Source of the DNA: Amoebidium appalachense
Taxonomy: Eukaryota; Ichthyosporea
Length of the DNA stretch: 64,000 bases
Assembly (NCBI GenBank): GCA_963693365.1
Contig: CAVNZM010000003.1
Coordinates: 3,906,001-3,970,000 of the forward strand
Direction: 5' to 3'
Position numbers and translations under genes: made by a program. The first letter of the stretch is position 1; each line of letters starts with the position of its first letter. Below, in pieces: positions 43,619 to 56,969 of this stretch. A model generated the notes under the pieces. That model saw only the letters and a program-made list of their open reading frames with translations. It was not told where the DNA came from and ran no database searches.

Positions 43619-44759
43619 GCCACACACAGACACACGCACGGAGACACACACAAAAAATCCAATAAAAGAGAGAGAGAGAGAGAAAAGGAAAATAAAAGAG
43701 AGTAAAATAAAACTGCCACTGCTCCAATAAAGACCATACGTGCACATACACACACTGTACACCCACACAGCCACACGCCCAAACGTATGCCCATTTGACG
43801 AAACAAAACGACCCCCCCCCCCCCCCCCACCACCCCCACCACCACCCGCAAACACACACACATACACCCCTTTCTCCCCTTTCGGGTCCCCCATCCCCCT
43901 CCCCCTTCACTCCTCCCCCCCTCCGCCCTCCCCCCTCCCCCCCCCCCCCCCCAAAAAAAAGGGAAAGAGAGAGGGGGGAGAGGGGGAGAGGGAGAGGGAG
44001 GGGGAAGCTCCTCCCCCTTCACTCCCTCCCCCCTCCGCCCCCCCCCCCCCCCCCAAAAAAAAAAAAAAGGGAAAGAGAGAGGGGGGAGAGGGGAGAGAGG
44101 GAGAGGGGGGGAAAGGGGGGAGGGGGGGAACTAAGTTTCACGTCTGCAAACCCTCCCTATTCAAATATGGCCAACCTGCCTGACCCGTTTCTCCTTATTT
44201 AGCAATATGGAAACACAGGGATATGCATTGTCCTCTTCATGATAAACCTCGTGCTTGGCAACTGGAAGTGAATGATAGACAAAGCAGCAACAAAATGTAC
44301 AAAATATGCGTGAAGAGCAGGTGACATGATTCAAACGTAAGAGAGTACGGAAGGGTAGGGAAGGAAGACGGGGAGAGTGGGGGTGCCAAAGAAGAGAAAA
44401 ACGGGGCAAAAGGAGGGGTGGTGGTGGTGGTGGTGGTGGGGGGGGGGGGGGGGGGGGGGGAAGGGGGGGGGGGGGGGGGGTGATGTATGCGTTACAGGGT
44501 CGGAAATGTGGAAGAGACACCAAAAGGATAAACTACAAAACGTAACAAAAATGACAACCCGAAATCAAACAAGTTGAGCGTGCAGGCAGAAGACACTTAC
44601 TTGAACAGAGCCCATCGGAGGGAAGGGGTGGGGTGGGGGGGGGGGGGGGGGTCTTACTGGTGGCTTCGTTTTGACAGCCCTCAAAAACGACCTGTAGAGG
44701 TTCAGAACGTTTTTCTGTGCCTTGGTGAAGCGCGTGAAGTTTGCTCCTGCAGATGCCAT
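42454..44759 (-). CDS. SDHAF1: SDHAF1-like LYR-motif protein (succinate dehydrogenase assembly factor)
   Basis: Two exons: 44759-44658 (34 codons, ATG to KTKPP) and 42627-42454 (57 codons plus TAG), joined in phase 0 across an intron of about 2 kb with GTAAGA donor and CCACAG acceptor. The 91-residue product carries the LYR motif (LNLYRSFLRAVKTKP, residues 19-33). A second block, FARIEFLVRQGQKQLKMM, fits the conserved IEyLlRrG region of SDHAF1/Sdh6. SDHAF1 is a small mitochondrial matrix protein that helps insert iron-sulfur clusters into the SdhB subunit of respiratory complex II. Length and motif spacing match the family. The phase-perfect junction needs no middle exon. Other LYR proteins (LYRM family) are the alternative, but the second block favours SDHAF1. 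Confidence 0.85.
43526..43617 (+). repeat. (CA)n array in the SDHAF1-like gene intron
   Basis: About 45 uninterrupted CA units, one of the longest perfect dinucleotide arrays in the window. Confidence 0.95.
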
Positions 44760-45843
44760 GGCGATTATGTCAAAGTTGTGAAAGCCGGTCTTTTTGTTTT
44801 GTTTTGCGTTTTTCTCCGAAAGCACCGGGATTATTCGACGGCTTTCGATTGTCAGGACACGTGTAGAATGGCAGGTCTGTTTTGTCAGCCGTAAGGTCTA
44901 AAGGTCGAATGACAGAATGGCACTAAAACCAGGCGTGCATCTGTAACTGTAAAGCAAACTGGCGAGGTGTCCAAAAAAACGATTGTTTCTTTTTAATGGT
45001 CAGTAAATATCATTTCGTTATGCCCAGGACAAATATAACTGATACTGCATTGAACATTCCACCGACGCTTCAATTTACAAACTTCCCTTTAGCAAAGCCT
45101 TCAAAGTCTGCAATCACCACAACACACGGAAACGTGACTCAAGATGTTCCAGAACACGCTGGCTGTCAGTGTACGTTCATAGATTCACACATGTGAGGTC
45201 AACTGTAGCCGTTTGCTTGTGTACATGCGTTAATTGTTTTACAACGATCAGGCGAGTTTCTGAATGGGTGATGTGTTCAATTTCGCGCTCTTGAAGTCTG
45301 TCGGTGTACAAGTCAAGTCAAAAGTGCCGCGTACGCGTGGTGGGCGTCATGAGAAACTCATGGGTATAGACAATTGTTACGTCATCCATGCGTGACATTT
45401 GCGCAAAATCTGGGATGCGTTCCGAACCAATCGATACCCGCCTTGATGATGATTGGCCCTCCGTTTCTGGCTCCGCCGCCTCCCAGCCCCCCCGGCCCCG
45501 GGCCCTCGAGTCCCCCCCCCCCTCCCCCCCTTCTCCGTCGCCCTCTCTCCCCCCTTCCCAGGGCCCCCTCTCCAACAAAGAACACCCAAATACACACACG
45601 CCACTCGCCCCTGCTCCCCAACGCCTCCCCGGTCCCTCCCCTCCCTCTAGATTTAAGTTGCCTCAGGTTAGTTGGCGCTAAATGAATGCACAGCTCCTCA
45701 CGACTCTGAGTCTGAGCCCTCTGGTGATCAGGGGGTTTTCGTGACAACACACCGTATTACAGGCACACACACACACACCGCGCACATGCACCCACGCGCA
45801 CGCATGCACGCGTACGCACGCACGCACGCACGCACGCATGCAT

Positions 45844-45878
<35 letters not shown>

Positions 45879-46647
45879 CATGTACACATGCACACACACA
45901 CGGTGTGAGACATAAACACTGCATAAAAACACACACGAGCAAACAGGTGCATAGGCTCATACACGTATCCAAACCCGGCACACACACACACACACACACA
46001 TTCAGATTATTTGTGGCAAAGAAAAAACACGATTTTTTTTATTTTTGTGATTCCTTCATCTTGAGTAGGAAAACAAGAACACTCGAGCTCAGGTTTTGCT
46101 GGTTAAGAAGGCTGAATGAGAAACTGTTGTCTGCCAGTTGCTTTCGTTGTGCACCCCATGAAGTCACAGCCTTCCCCTGCCCTCCCTCTACTCCCCCCCC
46201 CCCCCCCCCCCCCCACCCTCTCCCCCTCCCCCCCCCCCCCCCCCCCCCAGCCCAACTGAGTTAACATTAGTCAGTTCAAGTCTCTCAGCCTTGGTAGACT
46301 AATATTAGAACCTTAATGTTCTAAAAATCTAGACGTTAGAATCTTATACATAAGCGAAATATCTTTTTAGTGAACAACCAGACTGCAATAACGGCCAAAA
46401 AAGAAATGGAACCTTTCAAAAAGAAGATATCAATATTAAACTTAAAGAAAAGAAAGCCTTGAAAAAGAAAATCCGAAAGTAGCAACCGAGTTTGGAACAA
46501 CCTGCAGCCTCCAATTACATGCATATGTCCCAGTAGTACTAGTCTAGCTATTATACGGTAGGCAGGCCTGATAGACATCACCGAGTTCACGAGGTGCCAG
46601 TATTAATGATAGTATGAGATCGTTGTCTTCCTTACTGGCAGGGCGAG
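44760..46647. other. spacer without a recognised gene
   Basis: Upstream region of the SDHAF1-like gene followed by a TGACGT-containing stretch (about 45375-45470), C-runs and a (GCAC)n/(CA)n block (45765-46000). ORFs here are short or low-complexity. Confidence 0.5.
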
Positions 46648-46871
46648 CTAGCAAAAAGATTGTTCACGTGTGGCCCAAACCGCCACGTACGCGATCATCA
46701 AAATTAACAGCAACCTCAAAACAACGTGTGAGATCTTAAAGTTTCGCACCATGCTGACGTAACGTTTTACTCGCATGGTCAACTCGTAGTCTGTGTATGG
46801 CTCGGCACCAGGGGGGCCCGGGGAGTTTTCTCGGCCTCAAGCCTGGTGACGAAGTAGGAGAAGGTGGACAT
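46648..46871 (-). CDS. probable single-pass membrane microprotein, frameshift at a C-run
   Basis: Minus-strand ATG at 46871 opens MSTFSYFVTRLEAEKTPRAP, then the frame breaks at a run of six C (plus-strand G-run 46811-46816). The sequence after the run is open to a TAG at 46648 in a frame one base off, reading from GAEPYTDYELTMR through KRYVSMVRNFK to a hydrophobic segment (VVLRLLLILMIAYVAVWA). One extra C in the run would give about 74 residues with a C-terminal membrane helix. The break may be a sequencing/assembly error in a homopolymer or a true mutation. No family recognised. CCAAT motifs lie upstream (46940-46970). Confidence 0.45.
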
Positions 46872-47004
46872 CGTGGAGGGGGCAAGCAGATACCACACCT
46901 ACGGAGCCAGTGAGTGAGTTAGCATGTCGTCCAGAAGTTGCAGTCGTGATCACCAATCATGGCCCAATGCGGCTCAGGCGACCACTGGGACGTTTGTGTG
47001 TGTG

Positions 47005-47039
<35 letters not shown>

Positions 47040-47531
47040 GGGGGGGGAAGAGTGAGGGCGGGATAAAAGGGGGGGGGGGAGGGGGATGAAGTTTTTGATT
47101 TATTTTTATTTTTAATTTTTTCTTAGGGGGGGGTGCACGCGAGGGAGGAAAAGGGAGGGGCCGGGATGAGACCGGGGTGGTGGGGTAACCTGTTGGTTAG
47201 AGGTTAACTGGACGGCGCAGAGAGGTAAATCTGGCGGGGCCTCGGTGAGGCCCACAACAATATCTTGCCTTTAAATCAACAATTATCATGAAGGGAGACC
47301 CCGAGGGTCGTAGAGATGCAGCAATGGGGGAAAATCCAACCATGCCTTGGCGTGGCCGGTGTGTAAAGGAGGAACTGGAGCCTCAAGGGTCAAGGTAATA
47401 TGGTAAGGGGCTGTGGGGATGTAAGCAATACAGTAATAACACGAGAGAAGGCAAGGTGAGAGCAGAAGAGGAAAGAACATGTAATACAATGCAAAAAGTT
47501 TATGGCTGAGGGAAGGAGCCTCAGGGGTGGT

Positions 47532-47571
<40 letters not shown>

Positions 47572-48366
47572 GGGGGGGAGGAGGGCGATTGTATATGTTA
47601 GTCCAGTGTGGTGGCGGTGGTGTGTGTGTGGGGGGGTGGGGGGGGGGGAGGAGGGGGCACGGGGAGAGGGGGGGAGGGGGGGGGGGGGGGGGGGGGCTAA
47701 ACTGTTTGCAGGAGCTTTATATTACTAACAATTCTGGCAAGGCCTTTGTGTTGAATTTTGTAGTATGTATGATAGATAGGGGTGTAGAAGAAAGTGTATG
47801 GGGGGTTAAACTTTTGAAAAACGTGCACACGACAAAAAAAAAAGGGGGGGGGGAGGGGGAGGGAGGAAGGAGGGGCTGCTGGGGATGATACAAGAAGACA
47901 ACCTATAGCAAGAAAGACCGTGCACACCACAAAATTGAGAGAAACGGAATCGTAGTGACAAAGCTTGTCTCTTTTAGATTTCATTTTATTCAATCAATGA
48001 TTATAACACCATCCATATGGTATATGTACGCAAACATGGCTTAGTAGGCACACATGCTGCACATGTTTAGGCACACGCGTTGTAGTACGTGCACACACCA
48101 CATATACCAACACGGAGACCCGGGCTTTGCATACGTGCACAAATGGCTTCTCATACACGGAGAAGTCAGCGCGCACACACATGCACACACGTGTGCACCC
48201 ACGCACACGCATACTGGCAACCATGCACGCGCGCAAGCCAGGGCACACCCACACCCACACATGCACACATAAACACACACACACACACAACACACACGCC
48301 GATGCCCACCCACACGCACATGCACACACGCGCACACACACGCTTGCGCGCACACACAGGCACATA

Positions 48367-48414
<48 letters not shown>

Positions 48415-48704
48415 TACAGACACAGACACAGGCACAGGCACAGGCATAGGCACAGGACGCACACACGCACACATGCACACACGCACACACGCACGCACGC
48501 ACACACACACACACACACACGCACACACACACAAACACACACACACACACACACACAAATTTACACACATGCGACTTGGCAGATACGCACTCCCACACGA
48601 ACGCGCTTGCCGCACACGCACAGGGACAAGTGCACACAACCGCACACACACTTGCAAACACACACACATGTGCACTAAGGTATGCAAAGGCACGTACACA
48701 AGCA

Positions 48705-48739
<35 letters not shown>

Positions 48740-49955
48740 GGACAAGCACACGCACACCGCACACGCACCCACGTGCATGCGTACGCAAAAGCACACACAC
48801 ACACAAATGGACACACGCACACACACACACACACCAATTTGACCAATAACATAAATAGTAGTGCACACACACACACACACCAAACCGATCGCCACAATAC
48901 TACCATAGTAATGAACTTATTCATTTCTGTACTTGTGTGCATACTCCGACCTGCAAACGGACGGCGTGAGACTGGCATCGTGGACGCACACACACGAACC
49001 TACACACATGCAACTTGGAACATAGGCACACCCACACGAGCGCGTTTGCGCACATATGCAAGCACATCACACGCACACACACTTGCACACACACCCGCGC
49101 GCGCACTTGCAAATACACACTCACGCGCATGCGTTTACACACGGGATGTGTGGGTGCAGCTTATCTTGTTTATGTCTATAAGATGGTGGTAGAGTCGAGT
49201 TTCAGAATGGGGCCTATGGTAGCCCCAGTATTACTGAGCAATACAAAAATCACTTGTCACCGTTAACGGTTCCGTGTGTTTTAGCCAAATAGTTTGAAAA
49301 TAAATCATTATTGTCACACACATCCACTAACCCGCAGAATGAATACCATGCATGCACACGAGCAAATAACCACAACTCTATGGCTGTCTCAGGCTCATTG
49401 CAAAGTTCGATTCACACATCATGATACCTCTCGATTTTTGACGTGCCTGTAACACAGTAAACTTTTGTGACACCGTTTTCCTTCAATCCCTTTTGAATTA
49501 CGTCAATGTCTGTGAAAAATACACCGCTATCATAATGTACACGTAAACCTATAGGACACTATACATATGGCCACGTGATGTGTTGGTAAACCTAGGCCGG
49601 AAGTGTCAGTAAGAGTTATTGATAGATAGTATGTGACGGAAGAGTTTCTTTGGCATAATATGCTATCATCAAATGGGCTATTCTTACGTGGTGGAATGAA
49701 TGGAGTTAGTTTGGGGTTGATTGGGCAGACATATGTACAAATAGTGCTTTTATGTATATATATATATATAGAAACGATTTGAAAAAACCAGAACCTCAAA
49801 TGCAATTGCGGCTCCAAACTTCCTGTAAACCAGAATGCATGTGCGGCAACCACAACCAACTGTACACCACAGCCCGATATCTATTCAGAAAGCTTAAATT
49901 TTAAATATAAACATAACAACACCACCTGTACATGTAGCCTCCGCGACATTAAAAT
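46872..49955. other. spacer with repeats, no recognised gene
   Basis: G-rich stretches (47005-47170, 47530-47700) and a large CA-rich domain (48060-49145). The minus strand near 47208-47275 has a short open stretch (QDIVVGLTEAPPDLPLCAV) between splice-like signals, but it could not be joined to anything. Confidence 0.5.
48358..48456 (+). repeat. (ACAGGC)n hexanucleotide array
   Basis: About 15 units of CACAGG, with variants (CAGACA, CATAGG), inside a wider CA-rich domain. Confidence 0.9.
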
Positions 49956-50765
49956 CTAGCAGTCGTGCCAGCTTCCACCGGAGCGGTATTTCATGCTGAT
50001 GCCATATTGGCGCGCCATGGTACACGCTTTCCTCCCCTTGGAGTACTCTACGCCAAACACGGCCTTTCCGTTGTCAGTAAACCCATTGTAGTAGTAACAC
50101 TCGTTGAACCGCGTGCAACTCTCATTGATAGCGAAATCAAAGTCCCACGCGACCTCCTTGGCGATTTCGAGCGCGTTCTTCAACCCAATGAGCAAACCGC
50201 GCGAGTGCGCTGCGTCCGCCAGCCAACGTGCGTACGTGAGCTGTGTTTGCATGAGTTTGGTCCTTGAGCCAGGGGCACAATCATGCAAATAACAGTCCAA
50301 GTTGTCTGCCTCCACACCGCTGCACCCGGCATTCACCATCGCGTCCATTCTCCTGGCCATCAAATTGGAAAACGACCGCCACCTGTTGAGGTTCAACCAT
50401 TTCTCCCCGGGGTATACGGACGAGGAACTGACAAACTTATTGAGTTTGTAAGCGTCCGTGCGCCACGACTCCACGGTCCCTGCGCTCATGTAGCATATCA
50501 CCGTTTGCCCGTTGTCGCGGTAGCTTTGAACGTCAGCCTTGCTCGTTCTCTGCAGGTCAACTAAAACCACGTCTTTTCCTGCTGGGTCGTCGTATATTTC
50601 CCACGCTTGGTTGGCCCATGAGGCCCCTGGGGCGATTTCCCTTCTACGACGGGGGGTTGTTGGGGGTGAATCCGAGACCGATACTACGCTTTCGGGTTGT
50701 TTTGAAGGAGGGGCAGCCATTACCAGAGAGCTGGCAAGAACGGATACGAAAACGATTGAAAACAT
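49956..50765 (-). CDS. secreted glycoside hydrolase family 114-like protein
   Basis: Intronless ORF of 269 residues. Residues 1-18 form a signal peptide ending in an Ala-Ala site, followed by a Pro/Ser/Arg linker to about residue 47. The rest matches the GH114 (endo-alpha-1,4-polygalactosaminidase) fold: VVLVDLQ near 66-72, GQTVICYMSAGTVESWR at 86-102, GEKWLNL at 120-126, GVEADNLDCY at 150-159, GLLIGLKN at 190-197, and NESC..FNECYYY at 214-226. These blocks include the acidic residues conserved in the family. Known members cut galactosamine-rich polysaccharides, and it probably acts outside the cell. A TATA-like box lies about 150 bases upstream. Lack of introns among very intron-rich genes suggests horizontal transfer or retroposition (inference). 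Confidence 0.9.
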   Translation of the reverse strand: MFSIVFVSVLASSLVMAAPPSKQPESVVSVSDSPPTTPRRRREIAPGASWANQAWEIYDDPAGKDVVLVDLQRTSKADVQSYRDNGQTVICYMSAGTVESWRTDAYKLNKFVSSSSVYPGEKWLNLNRWRSFSNLMARRMDAMVNAGCSGVEADNLDCYLHDCAPGSRTKLMQTQLTYARWLADAAHSRGLLIGLKNALEIAKEVAWDFDFAINESCTRFNECYYYNGFTDNGKAVFGVEYSKGRKACTMARQYGISMKYRSGGSWHDC

Positions 50766-50916
50766 GGTGGTGGTGTGTGAGTGAGTGAGAAGCGATGAGT
50801 GAGCAACAACCTAGCTGGCAAACTGAAAGGATTCTTGAACGTATTCAGTTCTAACAAATCCTGGTAAACAAACGGCCAACACAATTGTTCTGGCGCACAA
50901 GAACCGCGCACAGAGC

Positions 50917-50926
50917 TTTATATATA
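50917..50926 (-). promoter_or_regulatory. TATA-like box upstream of the GH114 gene
   Basis: Minus-strand TATATATAAA about 150 bases before the ATG at 50765. The distance allows a 5' UTR of about 120 bases. Confidence 0.5.
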
Positions 50927-52539
50927 TCACGTTGTGACAACAGGCAACAATGTGTTGGCTAAGGGGGGATAATGGCTCTTACAACGCATTTATAATTCCT
51001 TTGGAACCGCAAGTGGGCGGTCTGCTATATCAACAGTTGTCTGTCCTCGCTCTCAACCAATGACAGGCCAGATTTGCATAGCCCTGATCCCCTGGAATTT
51101 CGGAAATGGCTTTGGCGAGGTCCGGTTGGTGCAGGAGAGATGTCCGGGATATCAACCCAGACCTAAACCAATCAGCGTGAGGTAGATCTAGATCCCGATA
51201 TTGTCTCCTACTCTCCCCATATGTGATCACTGAGGTCCTACATAGTATCAGATATCAAGCGTAGCTATAAGAGTGTATGGTTCTTGAGAGATACAAACGC
51301 ACTATCATGTCGTCATAAAACATTTTTGTTCGCAATCACTAGGATCTTATATTCGTATTTGTGCTCTTGTACATATTTGTGGGCTATTGTGAAGTATGCC
51401 CAGCTGATGTTGTCCCTCCACATACTTATAAAAAGCGTATAAAAACGTCCGAAATCGCGCGCGCGGTCGTGTTTATTTCGCGATACATCTTTTTACTGCT
51501 AGGGCCGCTTTACTGATGAATTTTTGCATAAGACGATTATAGATAGCCTAAGAAAAAGCCTGAGCCACCCTTATGTATATGCTGTCGCCAGCAGGGCATA
51601 TGTATATGTGTGTACTATGGCGTGGGACCGATCAGACCCAAACACGTGAATTCTCGTTTTCTCACGGAGCATCAAAATTCCCGGGGCGGGAGTGGTGCGG
51701 TGTCGACCAATCGCAACAGGGAACCGCATAGGGGTTGAATTACGACTCAAAATCGTCGTATTTACGATTAAGCCCAGGGGGTCAAAACGAGTAACGCTGT
51801 GAGGTGCTGTATTGGTTTTTCGTAGCAGTAAAATAGGTCAAAGTAGTGTATTTTGGTGTGTTTTCATACAAAAATGGGTGTTTTCCAAGGTAAAAGGTGG
51901 TCAGGTGGTTGTTTTGGAACTCAAGGGCGGAATATGAAGCCCTGTTTATTCTCTCGGGGTGTGTAATCGCTAAAGAGTGTAAAATTATCTGAAATAGGTT
52001 ATCAAATTTAATAGTAAAAGGGGTCTAAACGATTCATAAATGAGATGAAACCCCGCCAATACGATTTAGAAATTCTAACAATACGATTGAGTTTGAGGTA
52101 AAACGGGTAGCGCAGCCAAACCCCCACAACCCCTGGAACCGCCGCTCTAGCGGGAACAGACTCAGAGTCAATTTGAGCGCACGGAGCCCCTTGGCAAATA
52201 ATACTACCATGCACTGCCGTGGGGCGGAAATTGAGGCAACAAAACATCATTTACCATGTACATGTTATGATGTAACTTTAGGTATTTTTCGTGTATTATG
52301 CGTAATTTTGGCGTACATTTGTACCGTATAAACGAAATTTCCCAGGTGCCAAAGATGTTTCCCTGGTGATCAATAAAAACCCAGTTACGGTTATCAGGTT
52401 TAAGTGCACCAATAGGAACGCTCCGAACACAGGAAATTCAATTCCATTGAAGGATCAATCGAGTTCGACTTTGACTCGAGTTGATTTGACGCAAACGTGG
52501 AAACACAACGATAAAACCGCGCGCACCTTCGGAAAATGT

Positions 52540-52578
52540 ACATGTATTCCTTTATGTAAAATATAAAGGAATACATGT
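52540..52578. repeat. perfect inverted repeat, 16-bp arms
   Basis: ACATGTATTCCTTTAT (52540-52555) and ATAAAGGAATACATGT (52563-52578) are exact reverse complements around a 7-base loop. Confidence 0.95.
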
Positions 52579-52735
52579 GCATGCACACAAAACATTGTAG
52601 TAGGGAATGTATCTATATTTGATAATCACGAAACATGAAGGAGGTTTGGTTAGGAAGTGAGGGAGATCCGCACAGTTAACTATTTTCCCGGCCTCCGGAT
52701 CGAGCGAGTCTTCGTGGCTCAACTTTTATCTAGAG

Positions 52736-52766
52736 CACGGCCATCTAGAAACACCAGATGGCCGTG
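52736..52766. repeat. perfect inverted repeat, 11-bp arms
   Basis: CACGGCCATCT (52736-52746) pairs with AGATGGCCGTG (52756-52766). The arms are flanked by further TCTAGA motifs on both sides. Confidence 0.95.
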
Positions 52767-53003
52767 ATCTAGAGGCACTGGGCTAGAGAAGATGAATTCG
52801 TTAACGTTGCAGTGTACCTCATGATAATAACAAAAGCCTCGCTCAAGTTGGTTTTGAAATTCGAACATTGCGAACACGTGCCCAATATGCAGATGGGGCG
52901 AGGGGATGCACCAGGGCGCGAGAGGGGGAATATCAGGCTGAGGCGGGGAGGGAGCTTGCGTTGTGAGGCACACGGTTTCTCACATACCGTCTCCTTCTCT
53001 TAT

Positions 53004-53058
<55 letters not shown>

Positions 53059-53096
53059 CACACACACACACACACACACAACGGTGAAACAGGCAC

Positions 53097-53336
<240 letters not shown>

Positions 53337-53399
53337 GGGTAGGGGGGAGGCTGTGGGAGGTTGGAGTTGGGGCTGGGTTTTTTTGTTTTTTTTTTGGGG

Positions 53400-53435
<36 letters not shown>

Positions 53436-54014
53436 TGGTGAGAGAGAAAGACGAGGAAACATCTGCACGGGTAGGAGGTTAGTTCGTTCCAGGCTTCCGA
53501 TAATGATCTGGCACCCAAATAATTAACGCCTAGAGGGCCTGCAAAGGTCCTCCGGGAACAAAACGTGACAAAAAAAGACAACAAAACGAATAATTAACGT
53601 GCACCACACTGAAGAATGGCCAAGTGGTGGTGGGGGCAAAGTCTAATAAGCGCCGGATCCGGATTTAAACAGCCCCCCCCCTCCCCCCACCCCCCCCACC
53701 CCCTCCCTCCCCCGAGTCCCCCCCCTCCCCCCATGGCCCCCCCACCCCCATCGCTTCCCCCCTCCCCACCCCCCCCCCCCCCACCCCCCCCCCCCCCCCC
53801 CACCCCCGGGGGGGAACGTGATGCGTGTACATGTGTGCTATGATGCTTTCGTGCGGCACTACAAGTTGGGTATCCCGGCAGTGAGAAAGACAAAAGCAGC
53901 CCCCCTCACCCCTCCCCCCTCATTTGTGCTGTCTGTGTGTGTGTGTCCCTGTGTGTGACGGTGTGTGTGTGTGTTCTTTTTTTTTTTTTTTTGTTGTTGT
54001 TTGGTGGTGGTGGT

Positions 54015-54074
<60 letters not shown>

Positions 54075-54898
54075 CCCGAAAAACCTAGCATCTTCACACA
54101 AGCTCTTGTCAGTTGGCCGCCAATTTATCTTCAAACCCCCCCCCCCCCCCCCCCCCTCTTCCCCCCTTCCCCCCCTTACTCCCCTCCTTCTCCTCTCCCC
54201 GGGCCCTCCCCTCCGGGCCTTGCCAAGCTCCAAAACAGAAAAGAAGAGGCAAAACCAAACGAGAATAACAGGAAAGAAAACAAGAACCAAAAAAGAAAAA
54301 AGGCAACCCCTCCATCCCCCCCCCCCTCCCCCCCCTCCCCCCTCCCCCCTCCCCCCCTCCCCCCTCCGTCAGTGATAGAACAAACCATAGCTAATTAGGC
54401 ATTATCCTTGGTCTCTCACTGATTTTATGCATGGAGCATGATGTTTATTTAGCGAGAAATAACGGTGCATTGGCCGAGGCTAATTATTGGTGGCATAACA
54501 TTTGCGTGCCAAGGTGTGTTGTGATTGGTTGGCCATTGTATCACGTGGTCACACTTGAAAACAAAGTTATGATCTGTTCGTGAAATTTAAATCCTTTTTG
54601 GCCAATCAATCTACTTGTTGCAGTGTGAAAATTGACGTGGGTCTTGTTAAGAGTCTAAATTCATGATAGTATCAGGTTTGTAGCCTAATAGGGTATGCCT
54701 CCCCCCTCCCCCTCTCCCCCCCACCTCCCCCTTCTCCCCCCCCCCCCCCCCCCCTCCATTTTTTCTTTTCTTTTTAGTTTTGTGTGTGTGCGCGCACGCG
54801 CGTGCGTGTGCTTTTTTTTTTTTGGGTCGTGTGTGTGTGTGTGTGCCAGCACGCAGACAAGTGTGTGCGCGGGTGCGTGTGTGTGTGCCAGCACGCAC

Positions 54899-54966
<68 letters not shown>

Positions 54967-54992
54967 GGGGGGGGGGGGGGGGAGAGAGAGAG

Positions 54993-55026
<34 letters not shown>

Positions 55027-55368
55027 TGTGTGTGTGCGTGTTTCTCTCTCCCCCCCCCCCCCCCCCCCCCCCCCCCCCACCCCCTCTCTCCTTCCCTTTC
55101 TCTCTCTCTCTCTTACTCCCGTCCTCCCCCCAATCCCCCCCCCTCTCCCCCCACCACCCCCACCATAAGGGCTTTATATGCGTGTCCATACATAATGCTG
55201 TGTATGAGCATGTGCACATAGTGATGGTACATAATGTCGAACTCGGCGGTGCACGTGTGTGCACTCACTGTTAACGTTCAATGTGGGTGTGACTGTGCAG
55301 GGGTGTGTTCGCCGACTCTCCTAATTTAATGAAGGTGCATGCATCCCCCCCCCCCCCCCCCCCCACAG

Positions 55369-55403
<35 letters not shown>

Positions 55404-55904
55404 CACGCACCGTGCACATGTAATTATACGGTACACTTAAACAATCGTATATATCAGTGGCGTGCCGGCGCCCCTTAAATGCTATGGTGTGTGTGGTTTT
55501 GGTACCGGTAATGCACGTGATCATGATGGTAGTGTGCTAAGAGTGTGTGTGGATGTCAGCGCTTCGCTGTGCACACGGCGAAAAATGTCATAGTGGTTCA
55601 ATTTCATGCATATGTTGTGTGCCTCTGCATACGTGTGCAAAATTCGGCAATACTACGAATGCTTGTACGTAAATGTGGTGGTGGTCATTATATTCTGTAA
55701 TCATATGCATGGGAGTTGCAATCGTGAGGCTCCACGCGTACCTATTATTGATGAGTGCGTCTGAGTGAATGCATGGTGTTGCGCATAGGTGCAATTAATA
55801 AGATGACCAAAGTGTGCTTGTGTGCATGTGTGTGTGAAGCAATGTTGTTAACAGAAAACAGGGTAGACCCATTAACTGCGAATATGCGGGTTAAACTTGG
55901 GGGG

Positions 55905-55949
<45 letters not shown>

Positions 55950-56097
55950 TATCTAAGGAAACATACACATAACAGCTGTCATCCATGGTGAGCATGGGAA
56001 GTTGTACACATCAGACTGTCCAAAAGCAGCAGCACATGTACACATACTAGCCCCTGCACACACACACAGTGTCACACACACACACACATACACACAT

Positions 56098-56147
<50 letters not shown>

Positions 56148-56969
56148 ACCCCCACAAATACATCAATCCACCTACGAGATATAACAATGAATTCATTTTT
56201 ATTTCGCCCTGCTTACATGTATAGGTCTGCGCGCCACCAGGGACTGCTTATCTCTGCTACACACACAGCCATCAGCATACATAAACTTTCATACTCGGAC
56301 TTTCTAATTACCTACAACCGCATTCGATTCTGCCCGCAGACCGTATGCTGCTCTGCACTCAAAAAAAAAAAAAAGACCCGTTTTGGTTTCCGGTATAAAT
56401 GTTCATACACCTTCTAAATACAGTATGTAAAAGCACCTGGAAAAATGGTGGAAAGGCTATGGAAATGTCAACATTTCTGAAACGATCATTAACGGCAACC
56501 ACAAACTCTCAAACACAAACAGAAGTCATACAAATCGAACACAAATGGGTGCAATGCGCGTGAGAAAACCACAATCCCTTCGAAATCTATCTGCACACAC
56601 ATCGTGTGTTGGCTGAATCCATTCAGAAATTTAGCATCGAGAAAAGAAGGTATGATAGCAACCTTAGATGGGTGTATGCGCGTTACACCGTGCACTCTGT
56701 CCGTGTATCTGTGTTTTGCGAGCACAGTTGCGAACCGGAGGGTGTCGTTTTTGTGCGTGTGTGCTTGCACTATACATTGCGTATATGTGTCAATGCCTCA
56801 CCTACGTTTGGACAAACCGGCTGTCATATGAAATGAGGAGCATACACCTTCACACCTTCACACCCACACACACGTCCTCCCACACCTTCCCCCCCTTCCC
56901 CTCCCGCCCTCTCCCCCTTCCCCTCCCCCCCAACCCCCCCCAAAAAAAACACACACACATGCCCATCAT

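Noticed and set aside
44582-44625. Short stretch reading MGSVQ before a GTAAGT donor, as a middle exon of the SDHAF1-like gene
   Set aside because: The two flanking exons join in phase and match the family without it, and its acceptor would lie inside a C-run.
45765-45900. Regular (GCAC)n spacing resembling a repeat-spacer array
   Set aside because: It is a continuous microsatellite without unique spacers, so it is not a CRISPR array.
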